Shown piece by piece: positions 23,962 to 32,240 of a stretch of 64,000 nucleotides of DNA; the first letter of the stretch is position 1; every line of letters starts with the position of its first letter. The stretch spans positions 1,488,001 to 1,552,000 of the forward strand of contig NZ_JBHTIT010000001.1 in assembly GCF_042677145.1 (NCBI RefSeq), written 5' to 3'. The translations under genes were made by a program, and so were the position numbers. The notes under the pieces were generated by a model. That model had not been told where the DNA came from. It worked only from the letters and a program-made list of their open reading frames with translations, and made no database searches. Source of the stretch: Perlucidibaca wandonensis (lineage in GTDB: Bacteria > Pseudomonadota > Gammaproteobacteria > Pseudomonadales > Moraxellaceae).

Positions 23962-24825
23962 TTAGTCGATTAAAAACGGGGAAATAGCTGCCCATACTTG
24001 TTCAGGTCGCTCGACTTGCGGGTAATGACCAAGGCCAGGCAAGGCTTGAGTATTGGGCTGAGTGGTCAGCTCTCGGTAACGCGCCAACATGTGCTCACCA
24101 GAAATAGGATCATCGGCACCCACCACCACACGCAATGGGCTCGCCGTATGTTGCAAGGCACCGACCCAGCGCGCTCGCTGCTGCTGGCGCTCGGCCATAT
24201 AGCCAATGAGCTTCGGCATACGCAAATGCCCATCATTGTGCTTCAGCAAGGCCCACATATCGTTCACAGCCTCATCTGGCAGCTGATGGCAGCATGCCGC
24301 CTGCAAGCGATCAACAAACACTTCACGGCGCATCAGGCGTGCAACTAAAGGGCCTAATGGACTAGCCAAAAGCTTTTGCGTGAGTAGCGCGCGATGGGTT
24401 TCCGGAAATAACCCGCCATTGAGCAAGCAGACACGGCCTACTTGGCCATGGCCGCTGCCATCGAGCTGACGCGCCAATAACTCCTGCGCCACCGTGTCGC
24501 CAATGTCATGAGCAAGAATATGGTAGTGCTCAACGCCTTCGGCACGCAGCAGCGCTTCTACTCGATCAGCTTGATCGAAGATGCTGTAGTGGTGCTTCTT
24601 AGGCTTGGCACTGAGGCCAAAGCCGAGAAAATCGAAGGTGTAGCAGCGAAAATGTGCCGTGAGCTGCGGCCATAGCGGCGCCCAGTCAACGCTAGCGGAT
24701 GGAAAGCCATGTAACAGTAGCAAGGCTGGGCCGGTGCCGGCGATGTGGACAAAGTGGCGCTGGCCCTTAAGCTCGCGATAATCACCGCTACGCTCCCACG
24801 AGAGCAATTGGGCGGAAAACGACAT
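23962..24825 (-). CDS. Alpha/beta hydrolase with Asp nucleophile (haloalkane dehalogenase/epoxide hydrolase-like)
   Basis: 287 residues. Oxyanion motif LLLLHGFPSAS at about 35-45; the nucleophile elbow is AHDIGDT with Asp107 where serine hydrolases have Ser, and the catalytic His lies in GLGHYPQVERP near 268. An Asp nucleophile is typical of haloalkane dehalogenases, epoxide hydrolases and the MEST group. The sequence after DIGD resembles MEST-like proteins most. Reaction not predictable from sequence. Confidence 0.85.
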   Translation of the reverse strand: MSFSAQLLSWERSGDYRELKGQRHFVHIAGTGPALLLLHGFPSASVDWAPLWPQLTAHFRCYTFDFLGFGLSAKPKKHHYSIFDQADRVEALLRAEGVEHYHILAHDIGDTVAQELLARQLDGSGHGQVGRVCLLNGGLFPETHRALLTQKLLASPLGPLVARLMRREVFVDRLQAACCHQLPDEAVNDMWALLKHNDGHLRMPKLIGYMAERQQQRARWVGALQHTASPLRVVVGADDPISGEHMLARYRELTTQPNTQALPGLGHYPQVERPEQVWAAISPFLID

Positions 24826-24893
24826 AGGCCAGCTCCCGAGCTAGGCAAGGCCTGCTGAGTGCAGGCTATAAGCTAGCTCCTAAGATGTAGCGC

Positions 24894-25793
24894 TTAAAAG
24901 ATAAATATCCACGCCAGCAGGCCACCGAGAATCAACCACTTCAGCACGTAATACAGCGTGCGGTTGGTCTTTTTCAGCGCCTTGGCACGCAAGCGCACTA
25001 AGTATAAATAGCTAAATGCTTTGTTGATGCCGCCAGTTTTATCGCTGTCGGTATTTGGCGAGCTAGCCGCCGTCATCACCGTGCGTGCAAACCAATTATT
25101 CAGCGCTTGCGCCCAACGCCGCGTCATCGGCCGCTCAATATCGCAGAGCAAAATAATACGATTTTCGTCAGTCATGTTTTCGGCGTAATGGATATAAGTT
25201 TCATCAAACATCACACCCTCGCCGTCGCGCCAGCTATAACGTTCGCCATCGACATCGATAAAGCAACGATCATCGTTGGGCGTAATCAGGCCTAAGTGAT
25301 AACGCAAGGAGCCAGCAAACGGGTCGCGATGGCGCACTAGGCGACTGCCCGGTGGTAGCTCAGTAAACATTGCGGCTTTCACCGAATCTAGGCTGCGCAC
25401 CAACGCCGTGGTTTTGGGGCACAGTTCTGCAGCGGACGGATGGCCGTCTTCATACCATTTCAAATAAAAGCGCTTCCAGCCGACCTTGAAAAAGGAGTTA
25501 AAACCGGCGTCGTTGTATTCAGCAGATGCCTTGATCAAGCCCTTCTCGCCCAAGGCTTTAGCTTCATCGCGAATCTCTTCCCAATGCTCAGCAAGCACCG
25601 CAACTTCAGGGAAATGGTCTTGCGACAAGTACGGCGTGGTCGGTACTTTAGACCACCAATACATGATGACGTTGATCGGTGCCATCAAAGTGGAGTGATC
25701 GAAAAACTGCCGCGAAAACTTGTGCTTCACCTTGCCGCGGCGCTGCACAAAAATGGCCGACGCAATGAATATCGCGAGAATTATCCACTTCAT
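24894..25793 (-). CDS. lpxO: LpxO, lipid A 2-hydroxylase (Asp/Asn beta-hydroxylase family)
   Basis: Fe(II)/2-oxoglutarate dioxygenase that 2-hydroxylates a secondary acyl chain of lipid A at the inner-membrane face. 299 residues, close to Salmonella LpxO (about 302). One hydrophobic helix at 1-16, another at about 283-299. Metal ligands HRD (155-157) and His202 in TYIHYAENMTDENR; conserved GKVKHKFSRQ, GFNSFFKVGWKRFYLKWY and DPFAGSLRYHLGL. Stands alone on the minus strand. Confidence 0.93.
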   Translation of the reverse strand: MKWIILAIFIASAIFVQRRGKVKHKFSRQFFDHSTLMAPINVIMYWWSKVPTTPYLSQDHFPEVAVLAEHWEEIRDEAKALGEKGLIKASAEYNDAGFNSFFKVGWKRFYLKWYEDGHPSAAELCPKTTALVRSLDSVKAAMFTELPPGSRLVRHRDPFAGSLRYHLGLITPNDDRCFIDVDGERYSWRDGEGVMFDETYIHYAENMTDENRIILLCDIERPMTRRWAQALNNWFARTVMTAASSPNTDSDKTGGINKAFSYLYLVRLRAKALKKTNRTLYYVLKWLILGGLLAWIFIF

Positions 25794-25865
25794 ATTTGCT
25801 TACTCAATAGGTACGACTAGACGCCGCCATTTTACCTTGCAGGATGGCGTCAAAGCCACAACGTA

Positions 25866-26402
25866 CTACCACATCAGGTCATCAGGAATCACATAGTCCG
25901 CATAGGGGTCATCATCCGCTACAGCCTGCGCTTGGCGCTCGACCTTCAGCACCACACGAGCGCTATCACGCTGTGCAATTTTCTCTGCAATAGCTGTCGG
26001 CACTAAGGCAAATTCAATCGACGCCGCAGCGCCAATACGCACAATAGCAATCTGACCACGAGCCACTTGGTCGATCTGCGCAGGGCGCAGCCAAAGCTTG
26101 CGGATTTTGCTGCCGTCTGCAAACTGATAGGGCTGATCACCGCCGCTACGATCGATCTGATGCATTTCAATAAGCTGACGAATTTGCGCAACGATGGCTT
26201 TTTCAGCCTGAGTATCTTGCTGCGCTTTATTGGCAGCCTGATCACGCACTAATTGCTCAGCTCGCGCTTGCTTGACCAGCTCAGCCGCTGGCACTTCCTC
26301 ATGTCGGCCTTTGGCGGCTTGACGCTTGGCGTGATCGGCCTGACGTGCACGCTTGGCATTGGCCAGCCCAGCCTGCATTAATTGGTCTTTCAAGGAGGCC
26401 AT
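25866..26402 (-). CDS. yaiL: YaiL-like DUF2058 protein
   Basis: 178 residues. N-terminal very basic helix with SLKDQLMQAGLANAKRARQ, then a long Ala/Gln/Lys-rich coiled-coil region, and a C-terminal domain with YQFADGSKIRKLWL and IVRIG. E. coli YaiL is described as a nucleoprotein of unknown function. Two bases after the upstream helical protein gene, so it forms a unit with the gene at 26405-27454. Confidence 0.85.
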   Translation of the reverse strand: MASLKDQLMQAGLANAKRARQADHAKRQAAKGRHEEVPAAELVKQARAEQLVRDQAANKAQQDTQAEKAIVAQIRQLIEMHQIDRSGGDQPYQFADGSKIRKLWLRPAQIDQVARGQIAIVRIGAAASIEFALVPTAIAEKIAQRDSARVVLKVERQAQAVADDDPYADYVIPDDLMW

Positions 26403-26404
26403 GT

Positions 26405-27454
26405 TTAAGTTCCCTGCTCAGCCAATATCGCCTCAATGCGACCAGATTGATAAAACGGCAGCAATTGGCGACGCACGATGCCATCGAGTAATTTCGCCTT
26501 ATGCAATGCAGCAATAGCCGGTGGGGCAAAGCGTGAAAGCTCAGCGAAAATCATCTCGCGTGTTACGCCCACCTCGTCGAGCAAAAATTGCAGCGTGGCA
26601 TCATGATATTTATCGAAAAAGCTATCGATGGCCACTTCCAGTAATACCCCGTAATACGGCGTATGACGCAGTTCGCCGCGCCAGAACTCATAGCCGATAA
26701 CAAAGATTTCTTCCAGGCTTGCCGCGCTCACATATTCGCGGAAACGACTGGCCGGCCAGTGCTTAATATCAGCCCAAACATCAAGCGCAATACGGCGCAC
26801 AGTCTCGTCGCTAAGCTTGGCCTTAAGCGATTCTTCACTTGTGCGCAAAGTGGCTTGCGTGCTTTTACGCACATAGGCCTGCAAGCCTTCATCTAATGAT
26901 TTTTCCAAACCCGGCGAGGCTTTACTCAGCACCGACTTACCCAAGCCCATCAGTGCCGAGGCTCCTGGGATGCCTTTAGCAGCAGCATTGCCTTGCGCCA
27001 AATAGCCTTTGATGCCGCGCGAAATAAGATCTGACGACATCTCCACCAATAAAGGGTTGCCCAAGACGGCGTGGATAAGTTTGTCGCGCAACTCATGCAG
27101 CTCAACGGCTTTATTGATGATTTCGCGCGCTTGCTTGTCGGAGACAATGTCGCTGAGCTTGGTGTCATCGTGAATTGGATGCGCATGCAAGACGCGAGCG
27201 ATATCACCGACCAACTCAGGAATGCCGCCCGACATCGGCATCTCAACGGCATAGGCACGTGCAGTGGCCAGAATTTGCTCTTTGCTAACCATCTGTGTGA
27301 GCTTGAGCTTCTTGGCATTGACTAAGTCAGCATCAAGCTCGGCAGACAGATGCTCTAGCAGGCCATCACCAGTGAGTAAGGCCATCGAATGCGAGACATG
27401 CGCCTCGTATAGAGCAGCAACTACTGGGTGCGCGGGAGTTTTTTTCTTGGTCAT
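26405..27454 (-). CDS. Uncharacterised all-helical protein, paralogue A
   Basis: 349 residues, not recognised. Predicted almost wholly alpha-helical and soluble, with no signal peptide. Residues about 125-215 (ELRDKLIHAVLGNPLL, GYLAQGNAAAKGIPGASALMGLGKSVL, EGLQAYVRKSTQATLRTSEESL) align with residues about 115-205 of the protein at 31218-32240, including the LI-HxxL, A-x-x-x-PG-x-S-x-L and ATxxxSEExL positions. Both later carry a Y-W-Y/W-rich stretch. In a unit with the YaiL-like gene. Function unknown. Confidence 0.8.
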   Translation of the reverse strand: MTKKKTPAHPVVAALYEAHVSHSMALLTGDGLLEHLSAELDADLVNAKKLKLTQMVSKEQILATARAYAVEMPMSGGIPELVGDIARVLHAHPIHDDTKLSDIVSDKQAREIINKAVELHELRDKLIHAVLGNPLLVEMSSDLISRGIKGYLAQGNAAAKGIPGASALMGLGKSVLSKASPGLEKSLDEGLQAYVRKSTQATLRTSEESLKAKLSDETVRRIALDVWADIKHWPASRFREYVSAASLEEIFVIGYEFWRGELRHTPYYGVLLEVAIDSFFDKYHDATLQFLLDEVGVTREMIFAELSRFAPPAIAALHKAKLLDGIVRRQLLPFYQSGRIEAILAEQGT

Positions 27455-27472
27455 GATGAGCGAGCCTTAAGT

Positions 27473-28237
27473 TTAGATTGCGTAGTTTGCTTTCAAATAA
27501 GACAAAATCGCTTCGGATTCGAAAAGCTCAGCGCCAGTATTAGGATCTTGCAGGAATGGCAGCTGCACACGGCCATGCTTTTGCATAAATTGCTCACGCT
27601 TGCCGCCAGCTTTTGGCACATAAGGACCAGGCTTCAGGCGCTGCACAGCTGGCCCAATTTCGGTCCAATGCTCTTTGCCCAGGTTATGCAGGCTATAGGG
27701 AATTTCCAGCTCACAGAGCAGTTCGCGCACTGGGCGAGAATATGGGCTGATCTCAAAGCTCCACAATGCCAGTGGCTTCTCTGGTGCTCGCGAAGGCTTT
27801 ACGCGCATGCCCGCAGTCGCCCGCGTAGCGCTAGCCAATAGGCTACTCGCAGTATGTAGCGGCGTTTTTTTATAGGTAGCTGGCGCTGGGCGATTTGCGT
27901 AGGCGCGGAATAAATAATCAATGATCGCACCCGACTCATAAAGTACGGTGCCGGTGTTGGGGTCTTGCAGCAATGGAAACTGCAGCTTGCCACCAACTTC
28001 AATGGCCTGTGCGCGAAAGCGCGTGCCGTTTTTCGGGCATGGGCGAATATCTAAATCTAAGTGCAAGGCGGTCGCCGCTTCACGCACCATTCGGCAATAT
28101 GGGCAGTTCTCGATATCAAACAATACGGGGCGTTGCTCGGGCTGCTTAAAGAAGGCACGCCCAGCGCCACCGCGCCAACCAGCAGCTGTTGAGGCCAGAA
28201 CTGAGCTTAAAATATTAAGTTGATGAGCGAATGACAT
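27473..28237 (-). CDS. Tandem thioredoxin-fold (GST N-terminal domain) protein
   Basis: 254 residues built from two glutathione-S-transferase N-terminal domains. Domain one (about 36-115) has the redox motif CPYC at 45-48 and QFPLLQDPNTGTVLYESGAI; domain two (about 156-254) has SPYS at 164-167 and LPFLQDPNTGAELFESEAI, a clear internal duplication. The usual helical GST C-terminal domain is missing. Only the first domain could do dithiol chemistry. ATG at 28237 gives a weak site; the frame extends 25 codons upstream with unlikely sequence. Confidence 0.85.
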   Translation of the reverse strand: MSFAHQLNILSSVLASTAAGWRGGAGRAFFKQPEQRPVLFDIENCPYCRMVREAATALHLDLDIRPCPKNGTRFRAQAIEVGGKLQFPLLQDPNTGTVLYESGAIIDYLFRAYANRPAPATYKKTPLHTASSLLASATRATAGMRVKPSRAPEKPLALWSFEISPYSRPVRELLCELEIPYSLHNLGKEHWTEIGPAVQRLKPGPYVPKAGGKREQFMQKHGRVQLPFLQDPNTGAELFESEAILSYLKANYAI

Positions 28238-28325
28238 GAGATAAATCTCGCAAACAAAAGAAGGCGATGACTTTGCCACAACGCCGCGTTGACGCCAAAC
28301 GCATTCGCTCACGGCATTTAGGCCA

Positions 28326-28353
28326 CTGCCAATGACCGAATAGTCGCTATAGT
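28326..28353 (+). promoter_or_regulatory. Possible promoter of the PHA-synthase-like gene
   Basis: CTGCCA (28326-28331), 16 bases, TATAGT (28348-28353), about 70 bases before the start codon. Good -10, mediocre -35. Confidence 0.35.
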
Positions 28354-28425
28354 TCGCACATTATGTACGCGCTGCGGATACTCAAGCCGTTAGCTTGAAC
28401 ATTGCCCGCCGCTCAGGAGCCATTT

Positions 28426-29616
28426 ATGCCACGCCCATCATTGCCCGAACGCCTTAGTCAGTCGCTACAGCAGCAACGCCACAAGCTAGCGAAACGCGCT
28501 GCGGTGTTGCGCCACGAAGGTAGTCGCGTATTGACCAATGCTAATGATCGCTTTCTGCGCACGCGCGAACTCACGCTATCGGGCCAAACGCCTTATGAAG
28601 TCTTGCACGACAATGGTTTGGTGAAGCTGCGCCATTACCTGCCCCTCACCGACACTGAGATTCCGCTCGGCGAAGGCACATTGGCGGTAAATCCGAAGCG
28701 CCATCGCGTGCCTGTAGTGTTAGTGCCGCCACTCGCGGTGAACATGAATATTTATGACTTTTTCCCTGAGCGCAGCTTGGTCAAGTTTCTGCTAGCCCAT
28801 GGCTTCTCAGTGTATTTGATTGACTGGGGTCGGCCCACACTACGCCATACCCACTACAATTTAGAGACTTATATTGCCGACTTTATGCCGGATTACTTAA
28901 GCCATATCCGTCGTCATGCTGGAGTCGAAGAGCTCAGCCTGCACGGCTGGAGCATTGGCGGCGTGCTGTCATTGGGCTATGCCGCGCTCAGCAAAGACCC
29001 GAACATTCGTAACTTGGTTATCGTCGGCACACCGATCAACGGCCATGCCTCTGGTGCACTCGGCAAGATGTATCAGCGCCTCGCCAAACAAGCGGCTTGG
29101 GTGCGCAAGCACACAGGATTTCGTGTGCATAATCTCAGCCCTCGCCTACTGCATACTCCAGGCTGGATCAATTCCTTATCATTCAAAATGCTCAGCCCTG
29201 CCAATAGCCTGCTGGGCTATTGGGAACTAATCACACGTCTCGATGATCGCGAATTTGTGGTCAATCACGCCACCAACGGCGCCTTTCTCGATGACATGGT
29301 GGCCTACCCCGGCGGCGTCATCCAAGACATGATGATTCGTATTTGGCTCGATAATGATCTTGCTGACGGCCGTATTCACCTTGGTAAGCATCAAATAGAC
29401 TTTGCCGACATCAAGGCTTCTTTGCTGGCCTTTGCTGGCAAGCAAGACACCATGGTCACAGCCGACGCAATGCGTCCACTACCCGACTTAATCAGCAGCG
29501 ATGACGCCACATTGGCGCTTATTTCCGGTGGCCATATGGGCATTTTAGCCGGCAGTAATACGCCAACAGAGGCGTGGCCGCAGCTAGCCGACTGGCTTGC
29601 ACCTCGCTCTCAATAA
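28426..29616 (+). CDS. PHA-synthase-like alpha/beta hydrolase with serine nucleophile
   Basis: 396 residues. The arrangement VPVVLVPPLAVNMNIYDFFPERSLVKFLLAHGFSVYLIDWG resembles PhaC (class III-type) proteins, and the elbow is GWSIGG with Ser176 where true PHA synthases have cysteine in GxCxG. A catalytic Asp in AGKQDTMV and His in SGGHMGIL complete a triad. Serine suggests a lipase, depolymerase or acyltransferase role rather than polymerisation. AGGAG seven bases before the ATG fixes the start at 28426. Confidence 0.85.
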   Translation: MPRPSLPERLSQSLQQQRHKLAKRAAVLRHEGSRVLTNANDRFLRTRELTLSGQTPYEVLHDNGLVKLRHYLPLTDTEIPLGEGTLAVNPKRHRVPVVLVPPLAVNMNIYDFFPERSLVKFLLAHGFSVYLIDWGRPTLRHTHYNLETYIADFMPDYLSHIRRHAGVEELSLHGWSIGGVLSLGYAALSKDPNIRNLVIVGTPINGHASGALGKMYQRLAKQAAWVRKHTGFRVHNLSPRLLHTPGWINSLSFKMLSPANSLLGYWELITRLDDREFVVNHATNGAFLDDMVAYPGGVIQDMMIRIWLDNDLADGRIHLGKHQIDFADIKASLLAFAGKQDTMVTADAMRPLPDLISSDDATLALISGGHMGILAGSNTPTEAWPQLADWLAPRSQ

Positions 29617-29674
29617 TCAGAAACATTCGATTTTCTGATAGGTTTAATCAGAATTACCCGATAGTTCTGATTAA
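29616..29674. repeat. Two tandem inverted repeats of an ATCAGAA motif
   Basis: First: ATCAGAAA (29616-29623) with TTTCTGAT (29632-29639), loop 8. Second: TTAATCAGAA (29644-29653) with TTCTGATTAA (29665-29674), loop 11. The shared core is ATCAGAA. They start at the stop codon of the preceding gene and end 83 bases before fpr. No G/C-rich stem or T-run, so operator sites for fpr control are at least as likely as termination. Confidence 0.6.
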
Positions 29675-29756
29675 GTTTGCGCCTTAAACTGGCCACTAAA
29701 TCGGCGATACTTTATTATTCGCGCTCAACGCCTCAGCCCCGTCAAGAGATTTGATC

Positions 29757-30530
29757 ATGTCTAACGTAGCCCAAGAAACCGTCCTAAGTGTTCATCATTG
29801 GAATGACACTTTGTTCAGTTTTACCACCACGCGTGACCCCGGCCTACGCTTTCACAATGGCCACTTCGTCATGATCGGCTTAGAGACTGAAGGCAAGCCA
29901 CTGATGCGTGCCTACTCAATTGTCAGCGCCAACTACGAAGAACATCTTGAATTTTTCAGCATCAAAGTGCCCGATGGCCCATTGACCTCGCGCCTGCAGC
30001 ATTTACAGCCAGGCGACACTCTGATGGTCAGCCGCAAGCCCACTGGCACGCTGATCATGGACAACCTTTTGCCCGGCAAAACGCTGTATATGTTGTCGAC
30101 TGGCACCGGCTTAGCGCCATTCATGAGCATCATCAAAGATCCTGAGGTCTATGAGCGCTACGACCATGTCGTACTCTGCCACGGCGTGCGCGAAGTCAGC
30201 GAGCTAGCCTATGCCGACTTCATTTCCGAGCAGCTACATGACAACGAGTTCTTCGGTGCAGAATCACGCAAAAAATTGATTTACTACCCTACGGTTACGC
30301 GCGAAGAGTTTCGCAACCAAGGCCGCCTGACCAATCTCATCGAGTCCGGCAAGCTCTTTAGCGATATTGGCTTACCGCCATTAAACGTCGAAACTGACCG
30401 CGTGATGATGTGTGGCAGCCCGAGCATGCTGAAAGACTTAGTGGTGATGCTTGAAGAGCGCGGCTTCACCGAATCGCGTCATGGCCAACAAGCGCACTAC
30501 GTCATTGAGCGCGCATTTGTTGAGAAATAA
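29757..30530 (+). CDS. fpr: Ferredoxin--NADP+ reductase
   Basis: FAD enzyme linking NADPH with ferredoxin or flavodoxin. 257 residues: FAD-binding RAYSIVSANYEEHLEF (RxYS) near 50, NADP-binding LSTGTGLAPFMSII, and MMCGSPSML near the C-terminus with the terminal VIERAFVEK typical of bacterial Fpr. Start at ATG 29757 (AAGAGAT upstream) rather than TTG two codons earlier. In related bacteria the gene is oxidative-stress-responsive; here two inverted repeats precede it. Confidence 0.95.
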   Translation: MSNVAQETVLSVHHWNDTLFSFTTTRDPGLRFHNGHFVMIGLETEGKPLMRAYSIVSANYEEHLEFFSIKVPDGPLTSRLQHLQPGDTLMVSRKPTGTLIMDNLLPGKTLYMLSTGTGLAPFMSIIKDPEVYERYDHVVLCHGVREVSELAYADFISEQLHDNEFFGAESRKKLIYYPTVTREEFRNQGRLTNLIESGKLFSDIGLPPLNVETDRVMMCGSPSMLKDLVVMLEERGFTESRHGQQAHYVIERAFVEK

Positions 30531-30556
30531 GCTCAGCGTTTAAGCAGTAGCCGCAC

Positions 30557-31099
30557 TTAGCGTGCAACAAAATGCCCGTCGTCTGTAAACAGGCGGCGGG
30601 CACGATCGAAGTAGCGCATCCAATAGCGATTGGTTAGCGGATCAATACGAATCACAGCGCCTGTTCGTGGCGCATGTACGAAACGATTGTCGCCAATATA
30701 AACGCCAACATGATTAATCGCGCGGCTATTGCCTAAGCGAAAAAACAGTAAGTCACCAACGACCAACTCTTTTTCTGTGACATCTCGACCGGCTAGGCTT
30801 GCCATTTGCGCCGCAGTACGAGGCAGCACAACATCGCTAACATCGCGATAAATATACTGCACCAAGCCCGAGCAATCGAAGCCCTCTTCAGGCGAAGTGC
30901 CGCCCCATTTATAGGGTGTACCCATCAAAGTCAGAGCAGTCATTACCATATCGTCGGCTGCAGCCGGCGATACAAGGCTACTGTCAGCAAACTTAGGTGC
31001 AGCGCTACTTAATGTGCGGGGACCATCAGCCCACACTGTCGAACTCATTAATATCAGTCCAACCATGCCTAAAACGCTTCGATGAAGACCGTTTTTCAT
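30557..31099 (-). CDS. NlpC/P60 family cell-wall peptidase
   Basis: 180 residues. Signal peptide at about 1-24 (MKNGLHRSVLGMVGLILMSS ... ADG). The NlpC/P60 domain has GFDCSGLVQYIY with catalytic Cys76, INHVGVYIGDNRFVHAPRTG with the catalytic His, and a third polar residue in the last His. The family cuts peptide stems (gamma-D-Glu-mDAP bonds). No lipobox is seen, so it is probably periplasmic. ATG at 31099 has GAGG upstream; the longer frame to 31147 does not. Confidence 0.9.
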   Translation of the reverse strand: MKNGLHRSVLGMVGLILMSSTVWADGPRTLSSAAPKFADSSLVSPAAADDMVMTALTLMGTPYKWGGTSPEEGFDCSGLVQYIYRDVSDVVLPRTAAQMASLAGRDVTEKELVVGDLLFFRLGNSRAINHVGVYIGDNRFVHAPRTGAVIRIDPLTNRYWMRYFDRARRLFTDDGHFVAR

Positions 31100-31217
31100 G
31101 GTGTAAATCCTCTTATATTTTGCGAGATGCGCATGGATTTTGCGCACTCAACCCGCTATGTTGCAGGCTATTAGTTATTATCATTTCGCAAGCAATGCTT
31201 GCGAGCGGGAGACCTGA

Positions 31218-32240
31218 ATGAGCCACCCTGCCGAGGCGCTCTTAAACGCTCAGCTGCAATTTTTTCTACAAGACTTCAAAGGTGATGCGCTCCGCACACA
31301 CCTAGACATCGAAGCCAACGCTTACTGCGACTTACTAGAAACTATCAGCGCTCGAGATTTGCTCAGTGAAAGCCAGGTCATCTCATGGATAGAGCGTAAT
31401 ATCTTAAGCTATTCGCCAACCGACACAATGCGCGAGCAAGCCGTCATGTTGGTGGAGCTTGGGTTAAATAACCCCAGCCACCAGCAACAACCCATGCGGC
31501 AGCTCATTAATAAACAAATTTACGACTTAATGGTACAACGTTTAGTCGAAAGACCAGCATTGCGCCAAGAACTCATTCACAGCGCGCTTAGCAGCCCGGT
31601 CTATACACGCGTGCTCTCCGATGTGGTTTACCACAGCATCGTCGATTATTTAACAACAGATAACGCCATCGCTCGCCGTGTCCCCGGCTTTAGCTCATTA
31701 GTGAAGGTAAGCCGCAACATGCTAGGCCGCATGGGCCGTTTAGATGAAACTATCGAGCAGGCTATCAAGGCGTATTTATCGCGCAATATTTCTGCCACCG
31801 CCAAATTCAGTGAGCAGCTGCTCGATAAAGCCTTAAACAACGATGCCATCGCCCAATATGCCGAGCTAGTCTGGCCGCGCTTAGAGGCTTATCAGCTTGG
31901 TCAGGCGACTCGGCATTTAGAAACTCAAGGCTTAAGCTATTTGGCCGTGCTGTATTGGAATCAGATTCGCCAAACAGACTATATGAAGCAACAAATCAGC
32001 TTATTAGTTCAGGCATGGTTTGCTCACGCTGGCAATATGCCAGCTATGCACTTCTTACGTCTGATGGGCATTGAGCGCGACCATATTGCACGTGAAGTCG
32101 TCGCTGTTGGTGAGCCTATGGTCAATGCGCTAAATGACTCTGGCTATATTGAGCGGCGCTTAAAAGAGCATTTTGCGCGCTTCTTCGATGCCCCTGAAAC
32201 ACGCACCCTGATACAAGACCTCATTGGAAAACAGGTATGA
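31218..32240 (+). CDS. Uncharacterised all-helical protein, paralogue B
   Basis: 340 residues, predicted alpha-helical, soluble, no signal peptide. Distantly similar to the protein at 26405-27454 over nearly the whole length (LRQELIHSALSSPVYTRVLS; ARRVPGFSSLVKVSRNML; ISATAKFSEQLL; then a WPRLE, YWNQIRQTDYM and LRLMGIERDHIARE series). GGGAG upstream of the ATG. Its last four bases overlap the pdxH start (ATGA), so it is co-transcribed with pdxH. Function unknown. Confidence 0.82.
   Translation: MSHPAEALLNAQLQFFLQDFKGDALRTHLDIEANAYCDLLETISARDLLSESQVISWIERNILSYSPTDTMREQAVMLVELGLNNPSHQQQPMRQLINKQIYDLMVQRLVERPALRQELIHSALSSPVYTRVLSDVVYHSIVDYLTTDNAIARRVPGFSSLVKVSRNMLGRMGRLDETIEQAIKAYLSRNISATAKFSEQLLDKALNNDAIAQYAELVWPRLEAYQLGQATRHLETQGLSYLAVLYWNQIRQTDYMKQQISLLVQAWFAHAGNMPAMHFLRLMGIERDHIAREVVAVGEPMVNALNDSGYIERRLKEHFARFFDAPETRTLIQDLIGKQV

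Noticed and set aside
30573..30602. Hairpin TGCCCGTCGTCTG/CAGGCGGCGGGCA as a terminator for fpr
   Set aside because: It lies in the coding end of the NlpC gene, relies on two G-U pairs and is followed by CGATCG with no T-run.
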